From: Arenicola marina
Lineage: Eukaryota > Annelida > Polychaeta > Arenicolidae
Direction of reading: 5' to 3'
Assembly: GCA_964019135.1 (NCBI GenBank)
Contig: OZ025253.1
Coordinates: forward strand, 4,779,059-4,843,058
DNA length: 64,000 nt
The position numbers and the translations under genes were made by a program. Shown here piece after piece: positions 12,301 through 64,000 of the stretch. Below the pieces are notes generated by a model, which saw only the letters and a list, made by a program, of their open reading frames with translations, was not told where the DNA came from and did not search any database. Numbering within the stretch: the stretch's first letter is position 1; the number at the start of each line of letters is the position of its first letter.

Positions 12301-12596
12301 TTACCCCACGCTAGATTGACGCAGTTTGCTTTTATTATCTACCCCACGCTAGATAGACGTAGTGTGTATTTATTATCTACCCCACGCTAGATAGACGTAG
12401 TGTGTATTTATTATCTACCCAAAGCTAGTTAGACGCAGTTTGTTTTTATTATCTACCCGACGCTAGATGGACGCAGTTTGCTTTTATTATCTACCCCACG
12501 CTAGATAGACGTAGTGTGTATTTATTATCTACCCCACGCTAGATAGACGCTGTTTGTATTTATTATCTACCCCACGCTAGATAGACGTAGTTTGTG
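6372..12596 (+). repeat. 38-bp satellite array, about 160 copies, with higher-order structure
   Basis: The unit has the core CTACCCCACGCTAGAT, then a variable AGACGCAG or TGACGGTG block, then TTTGTTTTTATTAT. Variants fall into sets. From about 6.4 to 8.25 kb the monomers TTGACGGTGCTTGTTTC, TAGATGCAGTTCGC and TTGACGCTGTTTG occur in a set order; one marker monomer recurs exactly 456 bp apart (7141 and 7597), that is 12 x 38. From about 8.3 kb on, other variants take over, including a 39-bp AGAAATAGTTTG...TTACATA monomer, a 37-bp CAGTTGTTTTT monomer and a TACCCAAAGCTAG monomer; there a marker repeats about 725 bp apart. Edge monomers are the most diverged. The open frame at 11249-11443 is a by-product. 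Confidence 0.97.
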
Positions 12597-12955
12597 TTGG
12601 CGAAAACGTCTATTCTAGATGACCCATAACATAGTTAGCTCAGGAAACCAATCTCACGGAAGACTGGCTTCGACAATCAATGGGTGAAGCGTACCAGAAC
12701 ACACTCCCCTTTATTCACGTGGGTCCGTTTAACCGTGCATAACAGTGCTGGCGAGTGTCTCAGCCCGTTCTAGATAAAGTCACTTTTACATTAAATTATA
12801 TATTAATTATTTTATATAAATACGGGCATAAATGTGTCACTGAAATATTTTGCGGGGAAACAAGCTGCGACTTATATCCAGGAAAATACGGTAAATATAA
12901 GCTGACAATAGCTACAGCGACATTGATTGGTATTCTCTCTCGAACGATGTCCGTT
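12597..12955. other. Unassigned sequence after the 38-bp satellite
   Basis: Unique-looking DNA; the open frame starting at 12755 shows no recognisable domain. Confidence 0.4.
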
Positions 12956-12956
12956 C

Positions 12957-13055
12957 GAGAGGTACATGTATCATCGTTACTAGAGTGGTATATGTACCAT
13001 CATTACACGAGCGGTACATGTACCATCATTACTGGAGTCGTTCATGTACGAGTAT
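12957..13055 (+). repeat. Short tandem repeat, unit about 27 bp
   Basis: Three to four copies of a unit containing GGTACATGTACCATCATTAC. The GGTACATGTACC core is itself palindromic. The repeat lies inside an open frame (12755-13168) and explains part of its length. Confidence 0.7.
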
Positions 13056-14265
13056 TAGGGGCCTACTCAAGCCGCATCTGTACCAGTCATGCTGAAGTGA
13101 GAATGTACCATTGCTATTTACGTTGGCCATTCCAATCGCACGGTATTAAAATATGGCGTTGGTGTTGACTACCCAGCTAAAGGTTATCGACTGAAAGTTA
13201 TAGCACAATGAATGGGGGTGGAGGGGTGGGGTGGGGGGGGGGGGTCGCATGCAGACTAGGAAAGAAAACAGAGATGGAAATCTAATGCTCTCGATGCGAT
13301 TCATCTCAGGCAACATATATGATTGGCGGTAGGTGTAAATTGATCATTGCAGATCATGTTGCGTCAGTGATCTGTTCGGAGGCAACCGTGGCTCGCATCC
13401 TTTTGTTCCCGATCCACTTAAGTCTCGTTGCTACCCAGGCAGGTGGGTGTGCATGGCAACCGGCTGCTATGTTTGACTACTGTTTCGGTGCATCATCCCT
13501 TGAAACCGGAAACTGCCGACACCCGACCGGGCGTTGCAGTTTATCTTTCTGGGTATGATGCATACCTTGATGTAATTCTAGCTCTTCGCTAACAAGGTGT
13601 CAACAATAGTGATAGCGTATTGTACATATGCGATATATTTGAGGTATCATTTTGACCCCTTAGGAAATTCTACCTAGTGCTTGAGAGGAATGCGTTCGTT
13701 GTGTGGTGCGCAAAACGTTCAACACCAGCAGCTGTCGCGTATAGTCTCCAGACAGCCCGCTAGGAGGCGACACCTCCCAAAGCGCATGCAATGGCGTGAA
13801 AAATGGCGTCCTTCAGATTTGACGACGAAGTAGATTTGCGGTTCTTTTTCGTTCAGACACGTCAACTTGGTTGGATGTATAGGATCCTCCTATAATACGG
13901 ACAAACCCCGGGGTGTAGTACTGCATCTCTGTTGTTTAGACAATGTGGTTTAGCGCCAGACAGAGATTGACGTGGAGTCTCATGCATGACAGATAGTGTA
14001 TGCAATGTTGGGTTGAACAGTTCCTGTGTGCATTCAGTAGGTCTTCCTCATCCGACATAGAAACATACAATTCAGTCCTTCTGATTCTGCAATATTTAGT
14101 CAGCCCCAACACTTTAGTGCCCGTGTACTTTATTGCATATATACAATTCAATGATGTGCACGAATTTATGTCGGATATAACAAGTACCACAATGATGATG
14201 TAAAATGTGTAAAAATACGATATTCTTGTTCATCGCGTACCGTATTAATTTAAATACAGATACAT
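13056..14265. other. Unassigned sequence
   Basis: Mixed-composition DNA with a G-run near 13225-13243. Open frames here (13319-13558, 13936-14203) are short, overlap on both strands and carry no domain I recognise. Confidence 0.4.
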
Positions 14266-14269
14266 TTAT

Positions 14270-14600
14270 AATACGTCTCTTTACGTATTAGTGTAACATA
14301 TAGCGTAAATATTATCATCACGTTTGATGTACATATCAGTGCAAATAAATTAGCGGTAAATAACATGATTATCAGGCTTGATAATGTAAATACTAGTGTA
14401 AAGCTGAGGGTAACTATATTGTAACGCGTAATGTACACACCAGTGCAATACAATACATAGCGTAAGTAGGCCTAATATTATCACGCCTGTTGTACATACT
14501 AGGGCGCGGATGAATGGAAAATACTGTTGTAACGCTCACTGTACATACTTGTCTAGTGTAATGCACAGCGTAAATAATGTTATTGCGCTTGGTGCTCCTG
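14270..14600. repeat. Degenerate AT-rich tandem repeat, about 65-75 bp unit
   Basis: About five poorly conserved copies share TGTACATA, AGTGTAA or AGTGCAA, and AGCGTAAATA in the same order. This looks like an old, decaying minisatellite. Confidence 0.5.
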
Positions 14601-17480
14601 ATACGGTATTTTGATAATGCTGTTGTATGTATTGCAAGCCCGGGTGTGGCCGCATATACTGTTTATAGCTTCTAGGGGCCATAATCAGTTAGTGATTAAT
14701 AATTAGTGAATACCGCCATTAAGGGCGTTGATTTGAAACACGAGATGCAGAAAAAGTACAGTGTGATTTTTTTGTTTCTCCAAAGACAAATATATAAATA
14801 TTACATCATTGGAAACTATCCTAAAATGCAAATTTAATGTACAAGTCGCATCAAGGGGTGTCAAAAAGTAGCCAATGCGTCGCTGTATAATGAGATCTGC
14901 AAGCCTTACACCTGCAGATAATATTCTACCAAGAAACATTCTTCTGAATTCGTACCTAATTAAGTACGCCCGACACCGGGTGCATTTAGTTATAGATGGC
15001 TGTTTTAGTATTGACCAGCAGAATATTTTTTTTCCAACTTCGCTATTATGTACTTGCTAACTTTAAGAGACATGCACTTATTAACTTTAATAGGTATATA
15101 TCCAGTAATGTTACTTAATTGTACTAGAAGGCATACATACATTCGTTCATGTTCCTATTCGTTATTGAAACACGTGGCTTGCCCATGGCATAGTTGATTG
15201 GAACCCCAATCGCTTCCCGGGAGCTTATTCCGTTCTCTAGTATGTTCCTTAGCAGGCATGTCATTTGAAATAATAGCTGTTATGATAATCGCTATTTGTC
15301 TACATAATGCCGTATTAGGGGACAAGAATACAACAATCCATATTATTATCTCACTTATAGGCGATTTTATTTACAAGGATTGACTGGTATGCAAAGCCCG
15401 ACCAGAAAAACAAGAACTTGGAGTGAAACTGTCCCTTTCCTTAAAAGAGAACTGCACTGTCGATCATTAATATGTAAGAATATACTTCATACAGAATCGA
15501 GAGAGATATTATATAGAATGCAACAGCACTTAGCGACAATTTAACAGATAAGTATCTGGGTAAAATTTTCAGAGTATACCTAACTGTATATCTGCTGTGA
15601 ACTGTTTTTTTATTATGTCAGATTTACTATGGTTGCTATGTATTGACAACTATTTGTATTTGTAATAAACAATTTTAGGAAAGAAATGTAACAGATTCAT
15701 ATTGTTATATAGTACCTAGTTAATATGTTTCAGTTGTTTGTTTGACACATTGCTAATCGTAATGTTCTTTAGTATAAATGCCTGCCCAAACCGTTGTCCT
15801 GATGCCATTGTCGGCTATAGCGCAAGTATTAATCCTTTAACATTTTGTAGCGACGTAAAATCAGATTTGTATCTTATCTTATCTTAATACAAACACATGT
15901 CTTGCATGAAAATGGAAAAGTCTCAGATGGAAATGTCATTTTTACATCAAACTCTACTTTGAATTCGATATATATTTATAACCTTAATACCACACGAATG
16001 CAGTTGCATGTTCACTATAATTAGAACAAAGCTTACACTAAGTATTCTGCGGCTCTATATTAAGATATCGAAATGTTTTTTTCTCTTTTCCTCTCTCAGC
16101 AATCTGCCGTGCATGCCAGGCAGCCTGGCAGATGTCTTTGTGTACCTACGTCGAGGCCAACGCTAAAGTCACACGTGGCGTTTTATTCATCAAAAACTGT
16201 CACTTTTGAGAACCTATCCATGATATCCATGGCATGCAAGCGCCAAGAATGGCTTTCATCGATCGCCGGCCGCGGAGATCAAGACGCCATAGAACGTGGA
16301 TCTATAATATCAAGTTCACCACAAGTTAGGTTTGCATAATTTAAACTGTGATTACTCCCAACATGTCGCTACCTAAAAATGACACTACCACCTCCCAATG
16401 CCTTTCCTGATGTCATAATCTTCAAGGTAACACAGAGAAGGCGTGATAAATGTGTGCTCTGATGGAATAGTCTGAGAAAGGCAAACAACGTCACACAGAG
16501 GTATGTCACAGTCAACCTAACTTGTTGGTTCTCTTACATCATGGATCAACAATCTGGTACGATGGATTTTTCTACGAAAACGCTTCTTTTCATAGGATAC
16601 GCGGCATACGTGGTATACCGAAGAAAACGGTAACGCAAAAAGAACTTGTGTGTTTCCAAAGGATGTCCGAGAGGGGGTATCTTTCGTGCTCCTCAGCGCA
16701 GGGTTGTCACCGAAGGCGGATGGCTCGCGAGCCATGGACAGGAAGAATATGCACAGGAAGAATTCAAATAAGACATTGTATCTATGCTTACAGGTTCGCC
16801 CCGGTTAACTGTTAGAGTTTATGGCTGTAGCCATATCGCTTGATATATACCAGGGACAGGTCCAATGGAAAACCTACGCTTTTCGTTCGCCGCGCGGAAA
16901 CCTAACAATTTAGGGCGAAGGCCTCCTTCGTCGTACAGTTCGTACAGAAGGGGGCGGGGGGGGGGGGGGGGGGGTGGCAGGGGGTCCATCTGTGTGGATG
17001 ATACTGACTCTCAGATACGATAACTGGAATCTAATATGTATGGGGTAGGCTCGGACAAACATGGTTTATTAGGCCTACAAACCAAAAAGGCGAACCCACG
17101 GAGAAAAATATGATGGGGAGGGGGTGGGGGTGGGGGTACCGTGGGGTGGGGGGGGGGCTTCAGCGATTTCCTCCCCAGTTTCCATTGGTATGATTCCTTT
17201 CATATCGAAGGGTGCAGTAAACATGTGAATCCAAAATGGGGATGCGAGGAATGATGTTAACGAAATGAACTATTACGTTCGCTTAATTACATTTTTCCGA
17301 GAACAAGAAAATAGTTCAGTGGTTCAGTTGGCATCTCCCTGTGTTGTACACGAAGCGCCATGGGGCATGTAGACCTAAGCGTCAGTGAAACAGCAGTGAG
17401 TCTATCTAGGGGGTTACGGCCGGAGACATGGTTCCTCTCTACATTGACCTCTTCTACTGTAGCGATATGAGGCCGAGTGT
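14601..17480. other. AT-rich stretch without supported genes
   Basis: Several open frames of 60-97 codons exist (14703-15060, 15198-15383, 16073-16339, 16517-16815) but none shows a domain, a splice context or codon bias I can support. G-runs occur at 16947-16973 and 17117-17157. Unassigned. Confidence 0.5.
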
Positions 17481-17482
17481 CC

Positions 17483-18031
17483 GCTAAATGTTGTTATGAG
17501 GCCATCTGTTCATCGCCATATGCTGTTATGAAGCCATGTGTTCACCGCCATATGCTGTTATGAGGCCATGTGTTCATCCGCCATATGCTGTTATGAGGCC
17601 ATGTGTTCATCCGCCATATGTTGTCATAAAGCCATGTGTTCACCGCCATATGCTGTTATGAGGCCATGTGTTCATCCGCCATATGTTGTTATGAGGCCAT
17701 GTGTTCACCGCCATATGCTGTTGTGAGGCCATGTGTTCACCCGCCATATGCTGTTATGAGGACATGTGTTCATCCGCCATATGTTGTTATGAGGCCATGT
17801 GTTCACCGCCATATGCTGTTATGAGGCCATGTGTTCACCCGCCATATGCTGTTATGAGGACATGTGTTCATCCGCCATATGTTGTTATGAGGCCATGTGT
17901 TCCTCGCCAAAGGTTGTTATGAGGCCATGTGTTCACCGTCATATGCTGTTATGAGGCCTTTTGTTCATCCGCCATATGCTGTTATGAGGCCATGTGTTCA
18001 CCCGCCATATGTTGTTATGAGGCCATGTGAG
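17483..18031 (+). repeat. 33-bp minisatellite
   Basis: About 17 copies of a 32-33 bp unit, TGTTATGAGGCCATGTGTTC then A(C)CCGCCATATGC. The difference between ACCGCC and ACCCGCC or ATCCGCC shifts the frame, which explains the overlapping open frames rich in CYEAMCS between 17538 and 18106. Confidence 0.95.
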
Positions 18032-19904
18032 CGACCCCCCCCCACGCCTTATCCGCCCACCATTATATGCATATACAACAATCTGTTCCTAAGCCTAGAC
18101 CAATAAACTTTACACTTTGGAGTCACCTCCTCGGAATTTTTATTCACGTCTCTTTGGGATTATGACACAGACCCCTGGTGCTAATTAATGCCAGCTGCGG
18201 GGTCTGCGAGTACGTCCAGCGGCCGTTCCCACCAGTCCGCGCTCACCTTATGCCCCCCTGCTGCTCTCTTTATAACGCTGCAAGTGTTACTGTTTTTTGT
18301 GTGTAAGCCTCATTTGTCTTCAGCCTCAGGTCTCTTTCTTCTATTGCCAGTATGTTATCTTCATTTTGCTGTATTGGCATTATGTGATAGATCTGTTACC
18401 ATTTTTGTCAAGTAGTAAACATATTGCGAATGTGTCCTTTGGCCATGAGTTTCTGAAATGTACGCGAATATATAAGGAAGGAAGGAGGGGGAGTTTGTAA
18501 ATTAACACGCTGCCAAATTTGCTTTATGTTGTTATCCAAAATTTCATTTAGCGAAACATTTCATCAGTAAATTCAGTAAACCAGTGAAACGTCTGCCATT
18601 TGATCACATTATTGCAGAAAGTATTGAGAGTCCTGAAATTTGCATATCTTGGCGAACGAACTGATACAAGAGTCCAAAATCTACTGCTAATTGCATTATA
18701 GACGCAACGTTTAGTCATGCAAGAAATCAGCTTTATTAGCGTGAGTAGTATCCGAGTTTTTCTGTAGAATATAAGTCCGACTCAAACAGAACCTCATGAC
18801 TTTAAACGACAAAGGGACTTTTCGCAAAGGTGACTTATACACGGGCACATTATGATATGCGTATTTGGCCCTGGAGCCCTGGAGCCCTGGAGCCTAATCG
18901 GAAAAATCGCAATAACATTCCACGTTTTCAATTAATGACGCTGAAAATTGATTCACACATTGGGCCTTGTATATCATTTTTAAATGATGGGGACACTACA
19001 AGAGCATTTTGGCGGGAAAATGGTCTCCTCAATTTTTCCATGAAAGAGCAAGTCAGAACGACGACACTTTTGTTGAAACATGACATTAGTTTTTGGGCAC
19101 AAAGTACTATATTGGTCAAGGTCACGCCTCCAAGGTCAAGGTCACAGCAAGGTCACGAAAACAAAATCCCGTGTAGTTAATATTGGAAGATTTGCGGTTT
19201 GTTTGAGAGTATTCTTCAGAGACAGGCGCAAACGCGTGATTGACTTAGATTTTACCTCACACTTGTAGTTTTCGAGTTATTGGTAGATCAAATTTTGAAT
19301 CTCCAGTAGACGAGCCCTGTCAGATTGTTGCCCGTCCTACAGCCACATAACTGGGGCTCGTGGGCGGGACGGCCTTAAGTTTAGCGATTGTTCTCGAGTT
19401 TCGATCCACTTCACGATGACGGAATAGTCCACCAATCAGCGTCGAGCATTTAACCAATCAGCGCTGAGACGATCACGCTGATATTGTTTGCGTTATGACA
19501 GATACGTGTGTGATTGTCTGGTATGCATGACGTTATGAATAATGCAATTGGCTTGGTCCTGCGTTACATCTCGGTGCGTTATTAAACTGGCAACGTGGAA
19601 TCAGATACCATAAAGACATAACACCTCAGCACGTTATTTTGTGTTCTATGATGATAAATGACGAAACAATGTTATTATGAGTGCCATTATGCAAAGCAGG
19701 ACAATGGAATGATGAAAACCTGACGCTAGCGTAATGACGTAGCCGGAAAGGCGGTGGATGAACAAGACTGGCGCGGCAGGTGGAACGGCCACAAATGTTC
19801 AGCAGACATGGCTAATTAAGAGACATAAATAATCGAGAGCCAGTGAATGAGACTTGTACACCGTGTACACGGAGACCGCATAACGTCACCAAATACATGA
19901 ACTT
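18032..19904. other. Unassigned sequence
   Basis: Open frames at 18188-18500 and 18830-19268 lack recognisable domains. A triple GGAGCCCT at about 18872-18893 and repeated AAGGTCA-type hexamers at about 19118-19160 are the only visible structure. Possibly old transposon remains. Confidence 0.4.
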
Positions 19905-20215
19905 AAAACCTAAATCCTTATGCCAAACCCCTATCATAACGCCATAGCCCTATCCTTAAGCTGTAGGCCCTATCATTAAGCCAAACCCCTACTATAAAGC
20001 CATAGTCCCTATCCATCTATGACATCGTTAGGAGGTCTTAAACTCATCTTAATCATTGACAACTAATCCCTGATCCTTAATCCCCAATCCCTCACCATAA
20101 TCCCTAGTATTTGACCCTTAATACCCATCCCTGGCTCCTAATACCCAATCCCTGACCCCTAATCTGTAATCGATGACCCCCTAATCCCCAAACCTTAACC
20201 CTTAATTCCCGATCC
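19905..20215 (+). repeat. Low-complexity repeat of degenerate CCTAATCCC-like words
   Basis: An irregular run of CCCTATCC, CTAATCCC, CCTTAATCCC and similar 9-12 bp words. It resembles the C-rich telomere strand in composition but has no regular TTAGGG/CCCTAA period. Confidence 0.6.
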
Positions 20216-20265
20216 TAACAATAATCTGGGGAGTGGACCGGCGACGAGGGACTCATAAAACCCTT

Positions 20266-21247
20266 AAAGTGTTCGTGCCACGATTTTGTTTTGCTCAGAT
20301 CTAACTTTGTTTAGGGAAGATAAACAAATAAGAATTTGTTTTAATGAGAGTTTTTATTCCACGATATCACTATGAACGCGTTCGACAAAGTAGCAAAAGT
20401 AAAGCCCGGCGGGTTTATCTCTGGGAGCATTGCTTCTGAGCGTTATTTAGAAATTCCCCAATGATGTCACAAGATTGACAGGTGAGATTTGATGCAGTGC
20501 GTAGGCATCTGTGGTCGAGGGCGTGTATTGTTTTTATGGTTGACTGCATTTTATTGAGTTCAAGCAAATGAGCAGAGAGAATCTCAATGTAAAAGCACAT
20601 GCGTTTGTATTCTCCTTTGACGTCAATTTGAATTGTTAGGTGCGAAAACAAGTGGAAAAAGTATGCCCTTCTACTATTTGGGGCGTTATAGCTCGACAAT
20701 GTAAGCGTGGAAACACAGAAGATTAATACGAGCTAAAGTTGCTTTGGCGTGGCACCAACTGTTTAAAGTGTTCGTGCCACGATTTTGTTCAGCTAAACTT
20801 TGTTTAAGGAAGACAAATAAGAATGTGTTTTAATGGGAGTTTAGCGTTTTTATTCCACGATATCACTATAAACGCTTTCGACAAAGTAGCAAAAGTGAGG
20901 TCCGGCGGGTTTAATTCTGGGAGCATTGCATCTGAGCGTTATTTAGAAATTCCCCAATGATGTCACAAGAGTGACAGGTGAGCTTTGATGCAGTGGGTAG
21001 GCAGCTGTCGTCGAGGGCGTGTATTGTCCTCATGGTTCTTTTCGTTAAGTTCAAGCCAATGAACAGAGAGAATCTGAGTCTCAAGGTAAAAGCCCACGCG
21101 TTTGTATTCCCCTTTCACATCACTGTCCTCGCTCCCAGAATTTAAATCGGCATTTGCAAGAAAAAGTGGAAAAAGCGTTATAGCTCGATAATATAAGCGT
21201 GGAAACACAAAAGATTAATATGATCCAAAGTTGTTTTGGCGTGGCAA
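20266..21247 (+). repeat. Tandem duplication, two units of about 490 bp
   Basis: Unit 1 (20266-20761) and unit 2 (20764-21247) both start with TTAAAGTGTTCGTGCCACGA and both end with a GGCGTGGCA motif. Shared internal landmarks are TTCCACGATATCACTAT, GAAATTCCCCAATGATGTCA and GAGGGCGTGTATTG. Both contain related minus-strand frames with DVKGEYKR followed by FY and LELN (20415-20699 and 20963-21208), so an ancestral coding segment is possible but unproven. The CGTGCCACG start and GGCGTGGCAC end are inverted over about 8 bp, which hints at a small transposon. Confidence 0.8.
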
Positions 21248-21866
21248 CAACTACTTAAGGTTTCCACAGACGTCAAGCAGCACCCCAACTCACTCCGCTA
21301 GGGGTGTTATATATGTTGTCTGCATGCTACTTCATCAATGCATTCGTACTCTCCCCCGCCAAAAGAACGCTACGCAAATTGCTAGGAAAAGAGCGTCGCG
21401 GTTTTCTACACTTCGGTGCTGGGGACCGAGCCTATACGCATCATAACACACGGTATGTAAGGTGAACATAGAAAAGCATATGTTTCAGATGTCGCTATTT
21501 CAAAATGATACACTGAGTATGGTGCTGCAATAAATACGTCATGCACGTTAATGTTTATCTTTGATTACTGAAGATGAATATTTTGCAACACACGTCTAGG
21601 ATATGCGAACAACTTACCGAAGTTAACCGAGCTGCAGAACGGCAAACGTTCACCATACAATACTTGTAATGAGATATTTAGAAGCAGGAGAACTTCAGGA
21701 TACCCTGCAAGGCTTGTCATCTTTTGCAAAAAAACACAACCAGGTGCATTATAAAAGAAAAGTAAGGTAACGGCAAATATGGCGCCCCAGCAGTATTGGT
21801 TTGTAGCGATTCTTTTTATGTTTTTCGCTACGATTTCGTAAAGATTAGCTGGCTCGCCCGCAGCTT
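21248..21866. other. Unassigned sequence
   Basis: Short DNA segment between the tandem duplication and the right inverted arm. A word CTCACTCCGCTAGGG at about 21290 recurs at about 35709, a possible remnant of a dispersed repeat. No gene supported. Confidence 0.4.
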
Positions 21867-21984
21867 GTTTCCTGGCAAGAAAACAGAACACAATGTATGG
21901 AATTGGAAAGGGCAAATTTATTTGCCGAGTGAGAAAGACACTACATGACAAGCAAATTGTCAAATACATTAAATAAAAGTGGCG

Positions 21985-22100
21985 GAACCCTTCGCGACTA
22001 ACTGGCGGAACACTTCGCCAGTAATTGGCGGAACGCATCGCCCTGTACGAAGGCGAACACATCGCCATGTACGTAGGTGGCACACATCGGCATGTACGTA
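21985..22100 (-). repeat. Tandem short hairpin repeats, inverted copy
   Basis: Counterpart of the hairpin cluster at 4020-4235. ACTGGCGGAACACTTCGCCAGT-type folding is kept in the central unit; outer units have lost some pairing. Confidence 0.65.
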
Positions 22101-24369
22101 TGCCAAATACATTATCCAAATATATATTGACTGATCACCTTAGAATTGGCAAAAGTGGATATGTGGTAAATTTCGCACGTTTAAGTAAAAGCGAAATTAA
22201 AAATGAATTAAGACCACTCAGAATTAATGTGTTGGCCTAAAATTGACATATCATTTTCAGTCAGCTTGAGTTACCACGTACTAAATTTTCAATTGAGCTG
22301 ATTACTCTTATCGTTAAGCCAGGAAAGGTGAGGGGACATCCGCCATGCTCACAAATATAACAATAGCATGCACTAAGTTTCAAATTTGAATACCTTGGTA
22401 CATATATAATTGGGATTTATTCCCAATCGCAATCCCTCAGTGGAGTAACCAAAACGAATTGGCGAAAACTTCCATTAAAATGAACAAATTTCAAGATTTA
22501 TACTTGGTCTGGAGATTCAATAATATTGATTAAAACTTCGCATGGTCGCTTTCATGCTAGCCACTGGAATTCTCATATGTAATGTAGCTTTCTATTGTGT
22601 TGAAAGCTGGGGATATCGAAAGTATGATAGCATTTACAAATGAGGTTCAGAAAAACAAGGAAAAACAGTGATATCAAAATATCAAATAATTCTACGTCAG
22701 TTTATTACGAAAGTTCATAAATAGAAGAATTGTATGGTATAAGTCATACTATACTTATCAATTTAATAATTCCTCGAGTAGTGATAAAAACTGAAATGCA
22801 AATGCAAGGAAAACTTATTATAAAGGAGGCGGTGGGGAGGAGGAGGTAACCTCGTCAGCATCTGTTGTCCGAATGACCGACTGGGTAGAACTTCCAGCAG
22901 CCGGTCTCTCATTGGTTGACTTCAGTAAACAGCGGGTTGCTAGACGCGTCAACGTGGAAGAGTCCATTCTTGTTTCTGTACTGGGGGGTGGGGGGGGGGG
23001 AGTTCCTTACCGGGCTAAATAGCTTCTTCGCGAAAACATAAACTTAATTCAGAATTTCAGAATTGTTTTTGGTTTGGTGGGGATTTTTTTTTTTTTTAGA
23101 AATGGAACCCAAACATCAAATTTACATAGATGTCAGTTTGTCCTGGACTCCATTGAGTAATATTTATTTGCTACGCAAGTATGAAGATGATACAAAATAG
23201 AAACAGTTACACAGTTAAAGCGATCCTAGATTCGACATGACACTGTATACACACATCATAGACACTCAACAGTGAAGCGCGAAGCAAACCTTTAACCCAC
23301 TTGATAAACGGGCGAAACGAGAGTTGAAATAAACACAAGTAAACAACTGGTTGATATTAACCCTAATGTAGACATCAATAACTGATCATAAACCAATAGA
23401 AGGAGGAAAACGTCGGTGTGCACTGAGCGAGTCTGGGGTTTGTCTGGGGGGTCTGGGGTTTGTCTATCCGTGGAAAGCCATACATGTATGGCCCGCCATT
23501 TGTGCAATAAATGGATTTTTGTGGACGGCGAAAGTGAGTATAGTCGGGGTTTTCTGTCTCTCGTATATGCCATTTGATCACCCCCCCTCTGATCCCGCTG
23601 TTCCGGGGCTCAAACCGTCAGAATGTGATCCAGCAGGGCTGGAAGATAAAACCGTTAACTAACTATAATCAGGTGAGATGGAACTCATACAGTACATTTT
23701 TTAACACCCAAGAAAGTTAAAACTATTTTCATTATGTAGTTAATGCTGCACACAGCCTTTCCAATGAACCTGGATATATGAGAGAGGTAACTTTTGAATA
23801 ATTTAACGACGGCACTATAATATACGAACATCGGAGGTAAACGTCCCATAAATATTGTATGTACGCCAAAACGACATGAACTAAGACAAAGACAATAATA
23901 AGTGTGCAATCATGTCGACACTGTCTGAATCATATGGTTACATTTATGTTTCCAGGATACACGACGCTTAAAGCTGCTCATGCCACAAATTGCCAGCTGC
24001 ATTATGATTTTCCACTTATATTTGGAGAACTGTCTATAAGGCGCATTATCTGACAATGTGAATGTTGAGTCCGTTCGGCATTGCTATGTTATCATACTTT
24101 AAAATGCGGAAAAAAAGATAGCGATGCCCGAATTTTTATGATATAGTGCACAACAGCTGCACGAAATGCACCCGTTTGGCCAACGTTTTGACAACGTTCC
24201 CCGTTAACTATTTCATAAAGAACCTAGATTACATTGTTTCCATTGAACGTTTTCCAGGTAACAGCTTTCTGTATGATTGTCTTTAAAATTTACCAACCCA
24301 AGGTTAGTAACGAGCACTGATTGCAGTAATGTCCAGCTAGCCTGGTGACCCATACGGGGCAGCACCTAC

Positions 24370-64000
<39,631 letters not shown>

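Noticed and set aside
6372-12596. CRISPR-like array
   Set aside because: Direct head-to-tail 38-bp monomers with no unique spacers, in a eukaryotic context.
12755-13168. 137-codon frame
   Set aside because: Partly made of a 27-bp tandem repeat and lacks any domain.
19905-20215. Degenerate telomere tract
   Set aside because: Words vary in length and sequence with no fixed period; listed only as low complexity.

Overview
The window is nuclear DNA from an invertebrate animal. Evidence: a multi-exon glycoside hydrolase family 9 (GH9) gene with GT-AG introns, a 5'-truncated CR1/L2/Jockey-type LINE, a Ty3/Gypsy-like gag-protease fragment, a tRNA-derived SINE candidate, small inverted-repeat transposons, and tandem repeats over roughly 40-45% of the sequence. 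GH9 with this load of minisatellites and poly-G/C tracts would fit a lancelet-like deuterostome, but species is a guess. I see no prokaryotic gene organisation, no CRISPR and no rRNA or tRNA gene.

The only host gene I can defend is the GH9 (endoglucanase-type) gene on the minus strand. Four exons carry the C-terminal half of the catalytic domain: 63566-63416, 62075-61931, 26018-25853 and 24560-24370. Reading frames and splice phases join exactly (phases 0, 1, 2). Its 5' exons lie beyond 64000. The intron between the second and third visible exons is about 35.9 kb and holds most of the window's odd structure. Both versions of the last visible exon have Asn where the GH9 family has its catalytic proton-donor Glu.

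Layout: 1-1251 minus-strand Ty3/Gypsy-like fragment. 1398-4341 and 21867-24847 are a diverged inverted duplication, each arm with one copy of the last GH9 exon. The 17.5-kb loop between them holds a C-rich minisatellite (4.34-5.21 kb), a 38-bp satellite of about 160 copies (6.37-12.60 kb), a 33-bp minisatellite (17.48-18.03 kb) and a roughly 490-bp tandem duplication (20.27-21.25 kb). 25.1-25.6 kb is an intronic 24-bp repeat. 28.46-30.33 kb is the LINE. 31.40-31.45 kb is a tiny near-perfect palindrome. 31.89-35.42 kb is a 42-bp satellite, present again in inverted orientation at 57.57-59.03 kb with some flanking sequence. 36.61-44.17 kb is a 139-bp satellite. 45.44-46.41 kb is an inverted-repeat-bounded segment. 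47.99-56.75 kb is a large imperfect palindrome of 124-bp and roughly 105-bp satellites, broken by a 200-N gap. 60.0-60.9 kb holds small DNA transposons. 61.9-63.6 kb holds the upstream GH9 exons.

Taken together, one large GH9 intron and the 3' end of the gene have been invaded and expanded by satellites and inverted duplications. Nearly all long open frames elsewhere are translations of tandem repeats whose unit length is a multiple of three, or of GC-rich low-complexity DNA. All identities and unit counts are by-eye estimates.
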